Assembly (NCBI GenBank): GCA_945787715.1
Contig: CALZJE010000033.1
Location: 1-37,983 of the forward strand
Reading direction: 5' to 3'
Length of the DNA: 37,983 nt
Source of the DNA: an uncultured Ectothiorhodospiraceae bacterium
GTDB lineage: Bacteria; Pseudomonadota; Gammaproteobacteria; S012-40
Shown: one piece after another, positions 23,962-31,644 of the stretch
Layout of the letters: the number at the start of each line of letters is the position of its first letter
How positions within the stretch are numbered: the first letter of the stretch is position 1
Notes under the pieces: generated by a model
What the model was told of the DNA's origin: nothing
Seen by the model: the letters and a program-made list of their open reading frames with translations, nothing else
The model's database searches: none
Program-made: the position numbers and the translations under genes

Positions 23962-26124
23962 ATGAAAATTCGTTACAAACTGATCGCAGCCTTCTTGTTT
24001 GTTGTGCTGGTGCCGCTCATGTTGAGCAGCTTTATGCTTGATTCCAAAATGGCTGAGTCGATTTTGCACTCTTACGAGAAAAAGGACCAGGCGCGTATAG
24101 AAACGATTATCTCCGAGCTTAGAAGCTTCGAGATGTCAGCTGAAAATTACATTTATTTTCTGGCACAAGATCCCAATCTGATCAAAGCAAGTTATTATGC
24201 AACAACGCTTAATACACACGCTGATCTTGAAGTGTTGCTTCCCCAGATGAAGGAAAAACTGGGGCTTTCTTACCTACAAATTTTGAACACGAATGGTCGG
24301 AGTATTTACTCAGTGCACGATGACGATGCAAAAGAGCATGAGCATGGCTCGAGTAATTTTTCTGATGCAATGGCTGGGGAGGGTGTGAAATTCAGATTCA
24401 ACCAAAAGCATTCTACATACGAAATTGCTATGGACGCCCCTATTTTACGCAAGGGCAAGATCATCGCTTATGTTCATGGTGGCTATCTTATGGACAAAGT
24501 CTTTCTCAATAGTTTGAGCAAAGATGTCACGGTTTCACTCTACCACCCAACAACGGAGTCACTGATTACGACACAAAAAGATGATATCGATGTGAAGTGG
24601 ATATTGTCTGTACTCGATAGATGGGGAAATACATGCGGCGAAGGAATGAAGAATAGTCGTTGTGGTGAGTTGGATTATCTGACAGAACGTAAGATGAATC
24701 ACGACATTCTTCATCTGTTTACTGCAGCACCTTTGGTTTCATCAGCTGGCCAATTTATTGGAGTCTTGGCAGTGAGTGAAGAAGCCCTGCAAATGTATGA
24801 AGACATGAAGCAGTCACGACAGTTCATTATCATGCTGACTCTGATGGCCTTGGCAGCAGCTGTATTGATCGGTTCGCTCTTGGCAGGAACACTTTCTCGT
24901 CCTATTGAAGCGTTAAAATTGGCTGCGCTGTGTCTGGGAAAGGGAGATTTGTCAACCCAGGTTGATATTAAAAGCAAGGATGAACTAGGTGTTTTGGCGC
25001 AAGGCTTTAATCAAATGGCGCAACAGTTGAGTGGCACGACTGTCTCAAAGGATTATGTAGAAAACATATTAGCTTCAATGGCTGATGCCCTGATCGTGGT
25101 TAATGCCGAAGGCAAGATCAGTCGCTTAAATCAGGCAAGCATGAACTTGCTTGGTGTTAGCGAACAAGAGTTACTGGGACAAGATATAGGAGTCATCATT
25201 CCAGACAAGCTGTTTCTGAAGCAGGCAGTGGAACAACTGGACCAGAAAGATAAATTCTGCAATCAGGAGAATACTTACTTAAACAAAGATGGAAATGAGA
25301 TTGAGGTACAGATTTCGGCTGCTAATTTATTTGATGCCGACCATAAGTTGCTCGGTACCGCCTATGTTGCACAGGACATTCGTGAACGTAAACAAGCCGA
25401 ACGTAGCTTGGCTAATAAAAATGAAGAGCTATCTCGAACAATCAATGAGCTTGATCAGTTTGCCTATGTTGTCTCTCACGACCTCAAAGCACCTTTGCGA
25501 GGAATTGCTAATCTTGCAGAATGGATAAGAGAGGATCTTGAAGAGCTCATGAGCGATGATACTCGTCAACAGATGATTATGTTGAACGGTCGTGTGCTTC
25601 GAATGGAGAATCTCATCAATGGTATTCTTGAATATTCCCGTGTTGGTCGTGTGGACACGTTCCTTGAGCGAGTAGACACACAAGAAATTATCAGCGATGT
25701 CATCGAGACCATGCCTGTACCAAAAGGTTATACCATTGAGGTTGGGCCCAATATGCCGAAAATTGACGCTGCTGCTGTGCAACTCGGTCAAGTCTTTTCC
25801 AACCTCATTAGCAATGCCATCAAATACCGCAAACATGATGAAGGCCAGGTATCCATCTCTGTTGAAGATCTTGGAGACTCTTTTCGATTTTCTGTGCAGG
25901 ATGATGGTATTGGTATTGATCCCTGTTTTCATGAAAAGGTCTTTGTAATTTTTCAGACCCTAACGGCCCGTGATAAAGTTGAAAGCACCGGCGTCGGTTT
26001 AAGTCTGGTGAAAAAGATTATCGAAGAACATGGCGGTGAGGTGTGGCTTGATTCTGAAGAGAGCAAAGGTGCAACTTTTCATTTTACCTGGCCTAAAAAG
26101 CAGGATAAAAAATTGGCAGCATAA
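23962..26124 (+). CDS. Cache-HAMP-PAS hybrid-architecture sensor histidine kinase
   Basis: A 720-residue inner-membrane kinase. TM1 is at about 8-26. A periplasmic double-Cache-like domain spans about 30-275 (K-L-G-L-S-Y-L-Q-I-L-N-T-N-G-R-S-I-Y motif), TM2 about 283-305, HAMP to about 352 and PAS about 365-440 (M-A-D-A-L-I-V-V-N-A-E-G-K-I). A PAC tail and coiled coil follow. HisKA has the phospho-acceptor His506 in V-V-S-H-D-L-K-A-P-L-R, as in phytochrome-type kinases. HATPase_c has N-box Asn614-Asn618 (N-L-I-S-N-A-I-K-Y), G1 D-D-G-I-G-I-D near 647 and G2 S-T-G-V-G-L-S-L. There is no receiver domain and no response regulator gene in the window. It is co-transcribed with the PhnD-like binding protein, so ligand sensing through that protein is likely (inference). 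Confidence 0.9.
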   Translation: MKIRYKLIAAFLFVVLVPLMLSSFMLDSKMAESILHSYEKKDQARIETIISELRSFEMSAENYIYFLAQDPNLIKASYYATTLNTHADLEVLLPQMKEKLGLSYLQILNTNGRSIYSVHDDDAKEHEHGSSNFSDAMAGEGVKFRFNQKHSTYEIAMDAPILRKGKIIAYVHGGYLMDKVFLNSLSKDVTVSLYHPTTESLITTQKDDIDVKWILSVLDRWGNTCGEGMKNSRCGELDYLTERKMNHDILHLFTAAPLVSSAGQFIGVLAVSEEALQMYEDMKQSRQFIIMLTLMALAAAVLIGSLLAGTLSRPIEALKLAALCLGKGDLSTQVDIKSKDELGVLAQGFNQMAQQLSGTTVSKDYVENILASMADALIVVNAEGKISRLNQASMNLLGVSEQELLGQDIGVIIPDKLFLKQAVEQLDQKDKFCNQENTYLNKDGNEIEVQISAANLFDADHKLLGTAYVAQDIRERKQAERSLANKNEELSRTINELDQFAYVVSHDLKAPLRGIANLAEWIREDLEELMSDDTRQQMIMLNGRVLRMENLINGILEYSRVGRVDTFLERVDTQEIISDVIETMPVPKGYTIEVGPNMPKIDAAAVQLGQVFSNLISNAIKYRKHDEGQVSISVEDLGDSFRFSVQDDGIGIDPCFHEKVFVIFQTLTARDKVESTGVGLSLVKKIIEEHGGEVWLDSEESKGATFHFTWPKKQDKKLAA

Positions 26125-26433
26125 GCATGAAAATGAAGCTGTTCGTGAGGAATTTATTCCGAATGACCCTCTTGCACTGAGCCCATCTTGCAAGCCCTCA
26201 TCATATTAACCACCAATTAGGCATATTGACTACTCTCCTCATCATTTTATTTATGCTGCAAATCGACTGAAAAATTTTGCTTTTCTAGGCTTAAAAAATA
26301 ATCCTTTAATAGAAAAGCGAAGTTATAAAATTAGATTTCTTTAAAAAATTAAAATAATTTCAAAAGATGTCGATTTTACCTCCTCCCATGCGTCATTACT
26401 GTGATATTCAGATAAATAAAGAGGAAGTATAAT
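26125..26433. other. intergenic stretch after the kinase gene
   Basis: AT-rich; only very short ORFs. No response regulator and no clear terminator hairpin found. Confidence 0.5.
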
Positions 26434-26538
26434 ATGCAACACTTGTTACATATCAATAATATAGATTCTGCTCCATCGAAACCAGTAGCTGATGTATTTA
26501 GTAAATTGTTAGATGAGTACACCGTGTTTATAAATTAA
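26434..26538 (+). pseudogene. 34-codon ORF, possibly the remnant N-terminus of a larger gene
   Basis: ATG 26434 with GAGGAA eight bases upstream encodes M-Q-H-L-L-H-I-N-N-I-D-S-A-P-S-K-P-V-A-D-V-F and stops at TAA 26536-26538. The same frame is then open for another 37 codons to TGA at 26650. The start faintly resembles flavodoxin-fold azoreductases (M-K-x-L-L-x-I-x-S-S-P-R). It may be a decayed gene or a real small peptide; evidence is weak. Confidence 0.3.
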
Positions 26539-26792
26539 ATTCAATCCAAAAATACCGTGCTTGCTGCTAATGTATCGACATCACGGAGTTTGCGACAATC
26601 TTACAGTCGAGAAACAGTAAAACAGAACACACAGATAATCCATTTTCTGTGATTGAAAGGACAAATGGGTGCTCTACTAAAAATTCACATTATGCGGGTA
26701 TATGTAATATTCACTTGTATAAAATAATAATCGCTTCGCTCTAGGAGGTTAAATGTGAAGATAGAATCAAATGTAATTGAAGGAAATGAATT

Positions 26793-27236
26793 ATGGAACT
26801 CATACCAATAACTACTAATATTGCAGTTTTTTTAGCAATTCAGATGTTTGTCTTAACATTAATGGTCTCTTTTCGTCGTGTTAGTCTGGGAAAAGCGGAA
26901 GGTGATGTTGCTAAATATCCAATTCATGATGGAAACGACGAACTACTAGCGCGTCGCATTGGTGCATTTAGTAATTTTATTGAATATGCACCTATGTGCA
27001 TTATTATGCTTGCATTACTCGAAATCAGTGGGGCTTCAGCTGCATTAATATGGGGATTAGGAGCTTCTTTTGCTGTTGGGAGGGTGCTACATGCTATTGG
27101 CATGTTCATCAATCCGCATTTCCCTTTACCTAGAATCATTGGAATGTTTGCAACCTATGCTGTACTTCTAGCCCGCATTTCTCACAGGGGCGCGAGAATA
27201 TCACGAAGAGATTTGATTCTACAATGGATTTTCTGA
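26793..27236 (+). CDS. MAPEG-family membrane protein with C-terminus replaced by a MITE
   Basis: A 147-codon frame. Residues 1-126 match the MAPEG family (membrane-associated proteins in eicosanoid and glutathione metabolism): an N-terminal helix, R-R-I-G-A-F-S-N-F-I-E-Y-A-P-M in the conserved R..AH.NF.EyaP position, a helix, G-R-V-L-H-A-I-G-M, and the start of the last helix. From codon 127 the frame enters the inverted-repeat element and adds 21 unrelated, basic residues (A-R-I-S-H-R-G-A...). Removing the element and one TA copy joins the frame to nine codons M-P-A-F-W-F-L-A-N and TAA at 27361-27363, giving 135 residues, a normal length. The present protein thus lacks the end of its last membrane helix and may be impaired. 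GAAGGAAA precedes the ATG. Confidence 0.8.
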   Translation: MELIPITTNIAVFLAIQMFVLTLMVSFRRVSLGKAEGDVAKYPIHDGNDELLARRIGAFSNFIEYAPMCIIMLALLEISGASAALIWGLGASFAVGRVLHAIGMFINPHFPLPRIIGMFATYAVLLARISHRGARISRRDLILQWIF

Positions 27237-27333
27237 TTGAGCGGAATACTTACTGTATTTCCGATTGAAGAATATCCATTGTAGAATCAAGGATCAAGTG
27301 AGATTACGTGAATCCTGTGAGAAATGCGGGCTA
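27171..27333. mobile_element. 161-bp MITE with perfect terminal inverted repeats and TA duplication
   Basis: The ends GCCCGCATTTCTCACAGG (27171-27188) and its exact complement (27314-27331) enclose 161 bp. Both sides are flanked by TA (27169-27170 and 27332-27333). A second inner inverted pair, GATTCTACAATGGATTTTC (27215-27233) against 27270-27288, has one mismatch, so the element can fold nearly end to end. It has no coding capacity. TA target duplication is the hallmark of IS630/Tc1-mariner transposases, so a full-length IS630-type element elsewhere in the genome is the likely source. Confidence 0.85.
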
Positions 27334-27594
27334 ATGCCAGCCTTTTGGTTTTTAGCGAACTAAACTTTTCTATAACGATTTTATAATGCAAGTGCTGAAG
27401 TTTTTGCCTCAGGGTACAATGCAACTCTTCGGGATTGGATTCAATACTTTGGTAAACTTACAACTACTTGTTATAAGTTTTTTACTAAGCTGCCCAACGC
27501 TGAAAGTCTCGATACAATTAAGGGCACCTCCGGAAATTAATTTATAGCGCGCTGACTGCGTTAAAGCCAAACTCAAGGCCCGCGCTTACAAAAA

Positions 27595-27624
27595 TATTAC
27601 TGGGAAATTCTTTTCCCAGTAATA
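27595..27624 (-). terminator. intrinsic terminator of the MBL-fold gene
   Basis: A 13-bp stem TATTACTGGGAAA / TTTCCCAGTAATA with loop TTCT. Read on the minus strand it is followed by ATTTTTG, 30 bases after the minus-strand stop codon at 27654. It may also act on plus-strand transcripts. The preceding 27364-27594 stretch holds no gene. Confidence 0.75.
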
Positions 27625-27653
27625 ACAAATTTTTATATAAAAAGTTAAGGTCA

Positions 27654-28613
27654 TTAATACCCTAGGGATTCTCCCACCACATCCCTGACTAGATTCAGAA
27701 TAAACATTTGATTGAAACCATGCCAGTGACCATATTTTTCCTTCATTGGTTTGTAGAGCATATCAAAGTATTCACCTATCTGATTACCTTTAACGCCTGG
27801 CGTCCCTTGATTTTTAATGGCCTCCGAAGCCAATCGACGACTGTATTCCATCATATCGCGCCAATCAACTAGATCTTGCTTTGTGCCGTACTCAAAATGA
27901 GATGGTACAAAGGTGTCAAAATCTATCTCAATCAACCTATTCATAGCGGCATGATAACCCGGTGCATAACGGTCTGGTACGCCAACTGGAGGCACGGCTT
28001 TAACTAATCCAATGTCAGCTGTAAATACAAGCCTCTCTTGGGGTAGATGGAAAGCATACAGCGTATCAGTATGAGACAAACCGAGGTATAGCGCTTGGAT
28101 CTCAACACCACCTATATTCAATACTGTATCTCCCTCGATGTAACGCGTTGGCTCAAGAACACCCCCATGATCCACCGCATTCCAATAAACTGGGCTTTTC
28201 TTATGTGCTATTACATTTTCTGGGGATAACTCCGCTCCACCTTTCGTATGATCCAAATGATAATGCGAATAAATTAGCGTGTGTACTTTTTTCCCAGGAA
28301 ACACCCTATCCAACTCTTGCCTTAATGCGGCAGCCATTTCAGCATTCATAGGGTCAATCACCACCAAACCTTCATTAGTCGCAATAACAATATTTCGATA
28401 CCAATTCCAGTGAAAGGTATATACAGTTTCATTTAATTTTTCAAACTTGGTTCCAGTAATACCAGGGCCATGAAAATAAGGCTCAACTGTTTTTGTTACC
28501 GTTTTTAGCACTGTCTCGCTTTTAGTTACAGTCTTTAACACAGTTGTGTTACTACATCCTACGACAAGAGCTACCGCTAGTACGGCGCCTAAAGCAATAG
28601 ATACTTTTTTCAT
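27654..28613 (-). CDS. metallo-beta-lactamase-fold hydrolase, lipoprotein
   Basis: From ATG 28613 (AGAGGA seven bases upstream) 319 residues; longer in-frame starts lack signals. The N-terminus is a lipoprotein signal ending V-V-G-C. A repetitive stalk, T-V-L-K-T-V-T-K-S-E-T-V-L-K-T-V-T-K, follows. The MBL core has S-H-Y-H-L-D-H (the H-x-H-x-D-H metal site), L-G-L-S-H-T-D-T with a further metal His, and T-A-D-I-G. A C-terminal helical region ends H-W-H-G-F-N-Q-M-F-I-L. It should be a zinc-dependent hydrolase in the periplasm or on the outer membrane; substrate unknown. The gene follows a membrane-protein gene by 43 bases on the same strand, opposite an AraC regulator. Confidence 0.85.
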   Translation of the reverse strand: MKKVSIALGAVLAVALVVGCSNTTVLKTVTKSETVLKTVTKTVEPYFHGPGITGTKFEKLNETVYTFHWNWYRNIVIATNEGLVVIDPMNAEMAAALRQELDRVFPGKKVHTLIYSHYHLDHTKGGAELSPENVIAHKKSPVYWNAVDHGGVLEPTRYIEGDTVLNIGGVEIQALYLGLSHTDTLYAFHLPQERLVFTADIGLVKAVPPVGVPDRYAPGYHAAMNRLIEIDFDTFVPSHFEYGTKQDLVDWRDMMEYSRRLASEAIKNQGTPGVKGNQIGEYFDMLYKPMKEKYGHWHGFNQMFILNLVRDVVGESLGY

Positions 28614-28656
28614 TTTCATTCCTCTCAGACTTAAGACAAGCACATAATTATTGCGC

Positions 28657-29340
28657 TTACGCTTTTTGTTTATCATCAACGTAACTTTTCTCTTGTATTA
28701 GCTTCCAAATTGAAACAACGTGGAACCAAAGCCAAAGAGGGGCTGGGAGAAATACCGCATACATCATACTGTGATGGGGACCAATCAGAGGCAATAAAAC
28801 CAGCGCCAACGTACTTGCGACCACCAAGATATCAACTAAACCAAAAATATTTGCGAACCAAGCGCGGCGCGTACCATTAACTGCTGCGGCGACAGCAAAA
28901 GCGGCGACCAAACCGAAAAAACCAGCACCAATGTGCGTATAGCCATCCAAAATACCGAATGTCAGAGGCAGTGTTCCAAGACTGGCTTGCATTAAAAATG
29001 TCGCGCCAAAGAAAACACGAATCCCCTGAAATAACATTAGCTGCTGTTGATCAAGTCCAAGCAAAACCTCTCTTACTGGCTTAATTAAGAAAAGTATTGC
29101 TCCTACTACTCCAACAGCGGCAAATATAATTGCCAGAAAAGCCACACCGGAAATATCTGCAGGAAAAATCAGTTCGTTAGATAAACCTACGTGTAGTACA
29201 CCTAACCACCCAAGCATTACTCCAGCGATAATTAGGTTTTTGTTCCCAAGGGATTTATTTAAAGAAAGTACCCATAAGCTATAAATGATCATAATGATGT
29301 CGAGACCGATCATGGTCCAAACAGGTGAGATATTCTGCAT
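28657..29340 (-). CDS. polytopic inner-membrane protein of unknown function
   Basis: From ATG 29340 (GGAGG nine bases upstream) 227 residues with about seven transmembrane helices and short loops. Examples are M-I-G-L-D-I-I-M-I-I-Y-S-L-W-V-L, L-I-I-A-G-V-M-L-G-W-L-G-V-L, and a Gly/Ala-rich helix G-F-F-G-L-V-A-A-F-A-V-A-A-A-V. Several His residues (I-G-P-H-H-S-M-M) sit in the last part. It ends in a Lys-rich cytoplasmic tail. I do not recognise the family. It is the first gene of a two-gene operon with the MBL-fold lipoprotein and is divergent from the AraC-type regulator across 65 bases, which suggests control by that regulator. Confidence 0.7.
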   Translation of the reverse strand: MQNISPVWTMIGLDIIMIIYSLWVLSLNKSLGNKNLIIAGVMLGWLGVLHVGLSNELIFPADISGVAFLAIIFAAVGVVGAILFLIKPVREVLLGLDQQQLMLFQGIRVFFGATFLMQASLGTLPLTFGILDGYTHIGAGFFGLVAAFAVAAAVNGTRRAWFANIFGLVDILVVASTLALVLLPLIGPHHSMMYAVFLPAPLWLWFHVVSIWKLIQEKSYVDDKQKA

Positions 29341-29405
29341 TGAAAATGCCTCCAGTAGCTGTATTATCAACATGGTTAGAATATACCTTTGTTGGAGTAG
29401 AAAGA

Positions 29406-30410
29406 ATGATTAATACGACTATTAACAATACCAAAACTACTATGTATGCTCCGGAGAGTGATATTATAGATCAGCCACTAAAATTCCTTCAAATTGCTGG
29501 CAGCTTACTTCTAAGAGAGACTTATGCGTCACCTTGGGCAATTTCTCTTCCTAGAGCTGATGAGCTAACCGCCTTTTTAAAAAGGCCTTCAAATGCTCTC
29601 GCAATTGCTTTTCATCTCGTCGAATTTGGGCGTTGTAGAATCAAAACTAGCGACCAAGATATTGAGCTCTCCACTGGGGAAATGGCTATCTGTTTCGGTG
29701 GAGTCGACCATACGCTGTATCAAGGCAAGGCAAATTCTCCATACCCCATCGAGGATTTGCTTGCAGGTGGACCTAACATTCAACGCCCCCACTCAATCCC
29801 AAACTCAGATAACACTTCACTACTATGTGGTGTGTTTCTTGTACATGACATTACGTTAAACCCTCTTTTTTCAGCATTGCCCAACGTGTTGCACACATCA
29901 CTTGTCCGCTCTGGTGAAATGCATAACCTATCAGGGGTTGCACGTCTCATGACTGAAGAGATAAATCGAAATAGTTTTGGCAGTAACTATATGATTGAAC
30001 GACTTCTCGAAATTCTTTGTGCAGAAGCAATTCGTTCTTATATTGAAACTACGCCACAGCAATATCCAAGCTGGTTTAGAGGAATAAAAGATCCTGTTGT
30101 TGGACGCGCAATAGCCGAAATGCACAGTCATCCCGGTGCCGACTGGTCAGTTAAAAAACTTGCTGAACATGTGGCAATGTCTCCGTCACGATTTGCCGCA
30201 CGTTTTTCTGAATCTTTAGGTAGTAGTCCAATGACCTATCTTACTAAATGGCGTATGAATATCGCCTGTCAAATGCTAACCACAACAAAACAACGTTTGG
30301 ATCGAATTGCTTCGGATGTTGGTTATGAAAATACAACTGCATTTAGCCGTGCGTTTAAAAAGCACATTGGCCTGTCGCCTTCAGAATGGCGAACTAGTAG
30401 GGGGAACTAA
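29406..30410 (+). CDS. AraC-family transcriptional regulator (cupin_6 type)
   Basis: From ATG 29406 (GGAG about eight bases upstream) 334 residues; an upstream extension overlaps the divergent gene and is discarded. The N-terminal ~190 residues fit the cupin_6 ligand-binding domain of AraC regulators: I-D-Q-P-L-K-F-L-Q-I-A-G, the conserved W-A-I-S-L-P, F-H-L-V-E-F-G, and L-S-T-G-E-M-A-I-C-F-G-G-V-D-H-T-L. The last ~100 residues carry two helix-turn-helix motifs, D-W-S-V-K-K-L-A-E-H-V-A-M-S-P-S-R-F and L-D-R-I-A-S-D-V-G-Y-E-N-T-T-A-F-S-R-A-F-K, ending H-I-G-L-S-P-S-E-W-R. It likely controls the divergent membrane protein/MBL operon and itself; the inducer is unknown. Confidence 0.9.
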   Translation: MINTTINNTKTTMYAPESDIIDQPLKFLQIAGSLLLRETYASPWAISLPRADELTAFLKRPSNALAIAFHLVEFGRCRIKTSDQDIELSTGEMAICFGGVDHTLYQGKANSPYPIEDLLAGGPNIQRPHSIPNSDNTSLLCGVFLVHDITLNPLFSALPNVLHTSLVRSGEMHNLSGVARLMTEEINRNSFGSNYMIERLLEILCAEAIRSYIETTPQQYPSWFRGIKDPVVGRAIAEMHSHPGADWSVKKLAEHVAMSPSRFAARFSESLGSSPMTYLTKWRMNIACQMLTTTKQRLDRIASDVGYENTTAFSRAFKKHIGLSPSEWRTSRGN

Positions 30411-30471
30411 TTCAGCACCAGCTGATATGTTTACTCTAAAACTTATTGATACTTGCAGGATGTTTTTTTAA

Positions 30472-30768
30472 CTCAGTAGTACATTGTCAAGTTTTGATGT
30501 GACGAGACGCCTGATAAGTACACTAAGTGAGATTAAAAAAAATAAGGACCTCCATGAAAAAACTTCACCTGTATCAAACATTGCGGAGAAGCGAGGTATT
30601 GTTGCCTGGTTTTCGGTTTAATTAAAGAGCACGATATTAACGGAAGTAGCACAAAAATTGAACCGGGATTTATCTGCAATGAGTTTGGCAGTAGGTCGAA
30701 TTGAAAGTAAAAAGAAGGACATTAATAAAAAGCTGATGATAATCAATTATTCAATAAATCAAGCCTGA
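30472..30768 (+). pseudogene. C-terminal remnant of a REP-associated tyrosine transposase (RAYT)
   Basis: One frame is open from 30472 to a TGA at 30766-30768 except for a single TAA at 30619-30621. It reads ...I-A-E-K-R-G-I-V-A-W-F-S-V-stop-L-K-S-T-I-L-T-E-V-A-Q-K-L-N-R-D-L-S-A-M-S-L-A-V... The second part looks like the DnaA-like helix-turn-helix that closes many RAYT (Y1) transposases (L-T-E-V-A-x-x-L-N-R-D-x-S-x-x-S). The catalytic HUH part is missing. It therefore looks like the tail of a dead element; assignment is by pattern only. Confidence 0.45.
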
Positions 30769-30806
30769 CCCCTCACACTTTGTTAAAATACCTGGGCCAT
30801 TTCTTG

Positions 30807-31031
30807 TTAGCCTTCTCTTGATTCCCTGATAGCATCTAATATATTTTGAGTTGTTACTTTTGTTTTTATTCCATGTACATCAAATGGTGATTTTACTTTC
30901 GCCTTTTTTGTTTTAATAGAAAAAATAGTACCGTCTCGTCGTCTAATTTCGACTTCTTCCTTTTGCGCGATATCTAGTAATTTTGAAAGGTTTTGTCGAG
31001 CTTCTGAATAGGTAAATACTTTCATCTTCAT
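30807..31031 (-). CDS. Phd/YefM-family antitoxin
   Basis: A 74-residue antitoxin, ATG at 31031 or 31025 (M-K-M-K-V-F). The N-terminal F-T-Y-S-E-A-R-Q-N-L-S-K-L-L-D-I-A-Q-K-E-E-V-E-I-R-R-R-D-G pattern is typical of the Phd/YefM DNA-binding fold. The C-terminal ~30 residues (P-F-D-V-H-G-I-K-T-K-V-T-T-Q-N-I) are the toxin-neutralising tail. It begins directly at the stop codon of the PIN-domain toxin upstream (TAAATG). The toxin gene carries a premature stop, so this antitoxin appears intact but orphaned. Toxin-first order is less common for this family. Confidence 0.85.
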   Translation of the reverse strand: MKMKVFTYSEARQNLSKLLDIAQKEEVEIRRRDGTIFSIKTKKAKVKSPFDVHGIKTKVTTQNILDAIRESREG

Positions 31032-31421
31032 TTACTCCAATACTTTGATGTTTAGATTAAATGCGACTTTTTTCATACGTTGATCCAGTGTTATTAGTGG
31101 GCATGATAGGTCTTTAGCACACTGCAAAAAATATGCGTCATAAGCATAAATATTGTATTTGAATGCTAACTTCAACGCTTTCTGGGTATCGACCGTGACT
31201 AGTCTGACTGGAATAGAATTTACGGTTTGCAGTGCTTTGAATGCTTCTTTATCAGTGAGTTGCGTTCATTTAACCATGGCAGTCAACGCCTTACCAACTT
31301 TATAGGGAAATATTTCCGGAGAAATCGCGTTGGTTTCCGCTGTGAGCTGGATAATATTTTCTTTGTCGGACTCATCCAGAGCGACAGCTAAAAATATATT
31401 TGTGTCAGATACAACGTCCAT
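31032..31421 (-). pseudogene. PIN-domain (VapC-like) toxin, inactivated by a nonsense codon
   Basis: From ATG 31421 (or 31457) the frame encodes M-D-V-V-S-D-T-N-I-F-L-A-V-A-L-D-E with the first catalytic Asp. It reaches A-L-T-A-M-V-K and then TGA (31266-31268). The same frame continues without shift through R-L-V-T-V-D-T-Q, Y-A-Y-D-A-Y-F-L and P-L-I-T-L-D-Q-R-M to TAA at 31032-31034, giving a normal ~130-codon VapC length. A second lesion is likely: the catalytic Glu before A-L is Lys (F-P-Y-K-V-G-K-A-L). The gene abuts the antitoxin start. The intact protein would be an RNA-cleaving endonuclease; this copy should be dead. Confidence 0.8.
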
Positions 31422-31644
31422 ATTAGACAATTGTACAACTGATAGTTGTTTTTTCAAGGGTACCAGGTAGGGTAGGTGCCTTACAGCATCCTTGTTTATA
31501 ACGTGAGGAATATCGACATTTTGAATAACCGATTTTGATTGAATGTAAAAAAATAAACGAAGCGGCGTGCAGGTGCAAAGTCAAGCAATGATCCTATTTA
31601 TGAATACCTCAATGATATAGCCAGTGCAGTTTTTGTAAATAAAA

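Noticed and set aside
29325-29405. Upstream start for the AraC regulator
   Set aside because: It would overlap the start of the divergent membrane-protein gene and encodes an atypical extension; ATG 29406 has a good RBS.
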